Positions 14,413-16,980 of a stretch of 16,980 nt of DNA are shown piece by piece. Position numbers and translations under genes: made by a program. The stretch's first letter is position 1. Each line of letters opens with the position of its first letter. The notes under the pieces were generated by a model. It was not told where the DNA came from. It saw only the letters and a list, made by a program, of their open reading frames with translations, and searched no databases. Source of the stretch: Sphingobacteriales bacterium (lineage in GTDB: Bacteria; Bacteroidota; Bacteroidia; Chitinophagales; Chitinophagaceae); contig CANJEF010000001.1 in NCBI GenBank assembly GCA_947472965.1, positions 1-16,980 of the forward strand, given 5' to 3'.

Positions 14413-14466
14413 CAAAACCCATTTTTAGGCCAAAACAACGTTAATAATTTTAACCCCTTTCAACTG

Positions 14467-16779
14467 ATGGGATCAGCAAAATTAATATGGGTAATAATAT
14501 ATTGCCTGGTTGTATCAAATGCATCAGCGCAGAAGCAATGGGATGGTGAATCATTAGATGGCCAATGGCTCTCACCCAAAAACTGGTTTCCTGATGGGGT
14601 CCCGAGCGCCAATGATGACATTCTGTTGAATAATGACTTCATTAAAACAAGTTATCGGGTTATGCTTCCGCCTTCTAACAGTTCAGTTACTGGATCACAA
14701 CTAACGCTCATGCCTTCAACAAAATGCACAATCACACTTGAAGTACCTGAAACCAACACTGCATCTCCAGCGATGAACGTGAATGGTATTTTAATTGGGA
14801 AAGGGGGTGAACTGCTGAATAGGTCTGGAGCAACAGCAGGAAATACTTTTCTGATTAACGGAAACATCATCATACAAAATGAGGGTAAATATATCCACCA
14901 AACCATGAGGGGTAATTCCTACTTAATTTCAAAACTGATACATCTGGAAGGAACAGAAAAAGGCATTATAATTATAGATGTTCCTGGAGCCGCTGGCTAC
15001 TTAATGTCTCTTTCCGGGAGAACATTTGGTACTTTACAATTCAGCACAGATTCTTCAATTGCAACCAAATCATATAGTGGCTCAGGCAGCAATGACCTTA
15101 TAATACTAGGCGAATTGATCATTAACAAAAATGTGTTCTTTAAATCAACCCTATCAGGAAATATTCAAGTTAAAGGCGGCCTGACTAACCATGGAACATT
15201 TGTGATGGCCCCTTCCACAGCAGATACCAATAAAAGACAACTGGTTTTCAATGGAGATAGTACATACTTTAACAGTACAGGAGGATTTCAACAAAATAGC
15301 AATTTCAATGGTGTAAAGGTTGCAACAGGATCAGCACTAAAATTATACTCCCCGCTAATTCTTTCCAATCCCACCACAATGATCTTAGTTTCAGCAAACG
15401 CGAGATTCGAACCAGGAGACTACTATATTCAAGGTGGTCAATTTTATAGCGACAGTGCATCAACAATTTTTATAACATCAAAGGATGGCATTTCAAGGGA
15501 ACCAGAAAAAGGGAATATTAGAGTCAATCAAATTAATCTCAGCACAAAATCATCAGTGGTTTTTTGTGGTAATATTGATCAGGAGAGTGGAGATTTTTTT
15601 CCAGATTCGATCAGTGCAATTACCATAAACAAACATGTTGGCAAACTAACCCTGAGCAAGCACCTACATGTGATAGATAGCATCGCCTTATATGCAGGTA
15701 ATGTTATCAGTTCAAGTAAAGCCACACTTAGTTTTTCAGGCAAACAAATTTTCCCAAACGAAATTGACATTAGGTTAACAACAGGAAAATACAAGGGCTT
15801 AATAGAAGGGCCATTCACCTACCATACTGATTCCGAAGTGTTGATATCATTCCCAATAGGGAAAGACAAAGTTTATGCGCCGCTGCTATTAAGAAAGGAA
15901 AAGGGAATTCCAACAACCTATAGGGTTGAGTACTTCAAAGAGAAAACAACCATGTACAATAGCTTGAAAAATTATCCACTCTATAAAATAGATAGCACCC
16001 AATATTGGGAAATTCAACTATTGGGCCCTCTGTCTGCAGTAGAAAATAAGTCTGCCATATCAATAAATACTTCCATGAACACCCTAAGAAGTTCATTCAA
16101 TGAGCAATGTTTCGCATATTTTGAAAGTGCATCCAATCAGTGGAAAAGTATTCTTACAACAACCCAAGATCCTAACATAGGAATAACTACTACTATCCCT
16201 TTCAAACTGACAGAAAGCCTTTATACTTATGGAGAGAGTAGAATGGATGTGCTTCCGCTGGTCGGAATAATAGCGGGGGCGTCCTTAAGAAACAACATAA
16301 TAAAATTGAGTTGGAAAAATTACATGAACTCAAAAACAAAGTTTTATCAGATCGAAATCAGTGATGATGCAAAACTATTTAAACCATATTCAATTGTATA
16401 TGAAAAGGGAAATTCGGCTAACCAATCATACGATTTTCAATTTAATATCGAGGGATATGCTGAAAGGTTCATAAGGATATGTGCAATTGATGAATTCAAT
16501 TTATCACACTGCTCAAATATCATACACATCAAAAATGATCTTGACATACGATTACCATACCCAAACCCAGCCACCAATGAAATTAACCTCATAATTAATA
16601 AGCAGGAAGATCAAGTATGTTGTTGGACAATTGATGCTCTCGGAAGAAGAAAGAAGTCCGCCGTAGAGCAAAAGAATAATTACTTTAAAATCAAAACAGA
16701 AAACTTAATGCCGGGAAAATACACATTGCAATATTCAAGCAAAGGAAACTACAGCAGCTTCCCTTTTATAAAAAAATAA
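14467..16779 (+). CDS. Secreted surface protein with T9SS type A C-terminal sorting domain
   Basis: Starting at the ATG at 14467 gives 770 residues with a clear signal peptide (MGSAKLIWVIIYCLVVSNASAQ, cleavage near 22). The longer frame from 14368 would bury that signal behind 33 residues. After cleavage comes WDGESLDGQWLSPKNWFPDG (25-44), a motif typical of Bacteroidota surface proteins with beta-solenoid repeats. Beta-rich sequence follows to about 440. Then come GLIEGPFTYHTD...FPIGKDKVYAPL (about 444-480), a fibronectin-III-like stretch (about 595-688, with IIKLSWKNY and FYQIEIS) and a C-terminal domain YPNPATNEINL...GRR...MPGKYTLQY (about 697-756). That last domain directs export by the type IX system and surface attachment. 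Function beyond being an adhesin-like surface protein cannot be assigned. It diverges from gldF, whose lineage machinery goes with T9SS. Confidence 0.88.
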   Translation: MGSAKLIWVIIYCLVVSNASAQKQWDGESLDGQWLSPKNWFPDGVPSANDDILLNNDFIKTSYRVMLPPSNSSVTGSQLTLMPSTKCTITLEVPETNTASPAMNVNGILIGKGGELLNRSGATAGNTFLINGNIIIQNEGKYIHQTMRGNSYLISKLIHLEGTEKGIIIIDVPGAAGYLMSLSGRTFGTLQFSTDSSIATKSYSGSGSNDLIILGELIINKNVFFKSTLSGNIQVKGGLTNHGTFVMAPSTADTNKRQLVFNGDSTYFNSTGGFQQNSNFNGVKVATGSALKLYSPLILSNPTTMILVSANARFEPGDYYIQGGQFYSDSASTIFITSKDGISREPEKGNIRVNQINLSTKSSVVFCGNIDQESGDFFPDSISAITINKHVGKLTLSKHLHVIDSIALYAGNVISSSKATLSFSGKQIFPNEIDIRLTTGKYKGLIEGPFTYHTDSEVLISFPIGKDKVYAPLLLRKEKGIPTTYRVEYFKEKTTMYNSLKNYPLYKIDSTQYWEIQLLGPLSAVENKSAISINTSMNTLRSSFNEQCFAYFESASNQWKSILTTTQDPNIGITTTIPFKLTESLYTYGESRMDVLPLVGIIAGASLRNNIIKLSWKNYMNSKTKFYQIEISDDAKLFKPYSIVYEKGNSANQSYDFQFNIEGYAERFIRICAIDEFNLSHCSNIIHIKNDLDIRLPYPNPATNEINLIINKQEDQVCCWTIDALGRRKKSAVEQKNNYFKIKTENLMPGKYTLQYSSKGNYSSFPFIKK

Positions 16780-16787
16780 GAAGCTAA

Positions 16788-16980
16788 TTATACAGAAAAA
16801 CTTTCGCCGCAGGCACAAGTTCTATTTGCATTTGGATTTACGAATTGGAATCCCTTGCCTTCCAAACCATCAGAAAAATCAAGTGTTGTACTGAACAGGT
16901 ATAAGATGCTCTTTCGATCAGTTACAAGTTTCATACCCTTGTCTTCAAATACCTGATCACCCACTTTTATTTCGTTATCA
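16788..16980 (-). CDS. IscA/HesB-type Fe-S cluster assembly protein (partial, C-terminal 63 residues)
   Basis: Reading the minus strand from the window edge gives 63 residues to TAA (16788-16790): KGMKLVTDRKSILYLFS, then TLDFSDGLEGKGFQFVNPNA and NRTCACGESFSV. This is the standard C-terminal half of A-type carriers (IscA, SufA, ErpA), with the C-x-C pair (Cys55 and Cys57 of the visible part) that binds iron or the cluster. The N-terminal part with the third cysteine lies outside the window. It converges with the T9SS gene, with 8 bp between the stop codons and no visible terminator hairpin. Confidence 0.88.
   Translation of the reverse strand, partial: DNEIKVGDQVFEDKGMKLVTDRKSILYLFSTTLDFSDGLEGKGFQFVNPNANRTCACGESFSV

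Noticed and set aside
14368..14466. Upstream extension of the T9SS protein
   Set aside because: It would place 33 polar residues before a clear signal peptide and use almost the whole promoter gap to gldF.

Overview
The window looks like a chromosomal segment of a Bacteroidota bacterium, probably near Chitinophagaceae. The evidence is the gene content: a GldF/GldG gliding-motility ABC pair, a secreted protein with a type IX secretion (T9SS) C-terminal sorting domain, a fused MurF-alanine racemase, a long-form LspA, and a dihydroorotase with the DDQVHFREPG version of the metal motif. The genes are AT-rich. Two upstream regions carry exact matches to the Bacteroidota -7 promoter element TAnnTTTG.

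Layout: 1-515 is a gene-poor, repeat-rich stretch. A Wzi/RemB-like outer-membrane beta-barrel gene (516-2171, minus) diverges, with only 24 bp between starts, from a plus-strand run of dihydroorotase (pyrC), a short MutS-family ATPase and a YifB/ComM AAA+ ATPase (2196-6524). A second repeat-rich stretch (6525-7683) surrounds a small DUF559 (Vsr/PD-(D/E)xK-like) nuclease gene. A minus-strand cluster follows, read from 14361 down to 7684: gldF, gldG, a TerC-family membrane protein, murF-alr fusion and lspA. Divergent from gldF is a 770-residue T9SS-secreted surface protein (14467-16779). The window ends in the C-terminal part of an IscA/HesB-type Fe-S assembly protein (minus, 16788 to the edge).

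The core genes are mostly housekeeping: pyrimidine synthesis, DNA repair and recombination, peptidoglycan precursor synthesis, lipoprotein processing and Fe-S assembly, plus Bacteroidota surface and motility functions. MurF ligates D-Ala-D-Ala and Alr supplies D-alanine, so the fusion couples two steps of one pathway. LspA processes lipoproteins of the same envelope.

The least ordinary part is the repeat system in 1-515 and 6525-7683. GC-rich palindromic arms of 60-75 bp alternate in orientation. One inverted pair encloses the DUF559 gene as a unit of about 600 bp (6924-7524). Another encloses a gene-less 303-bp unit (154-456). These sit with TTTAGRG heptad arrays, a cassette shared by the two loci, GACGTC-containing direct and inverted repeats, and a 19-bp motif TGTAAA-N7/8-AGGAC present five times. 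This resembles a nuclease gene paired with non-autonomous repeats, comparable in layout to RAYT/REP or IS/MITE pairs. That reading is inference and needs genome-wide counting.
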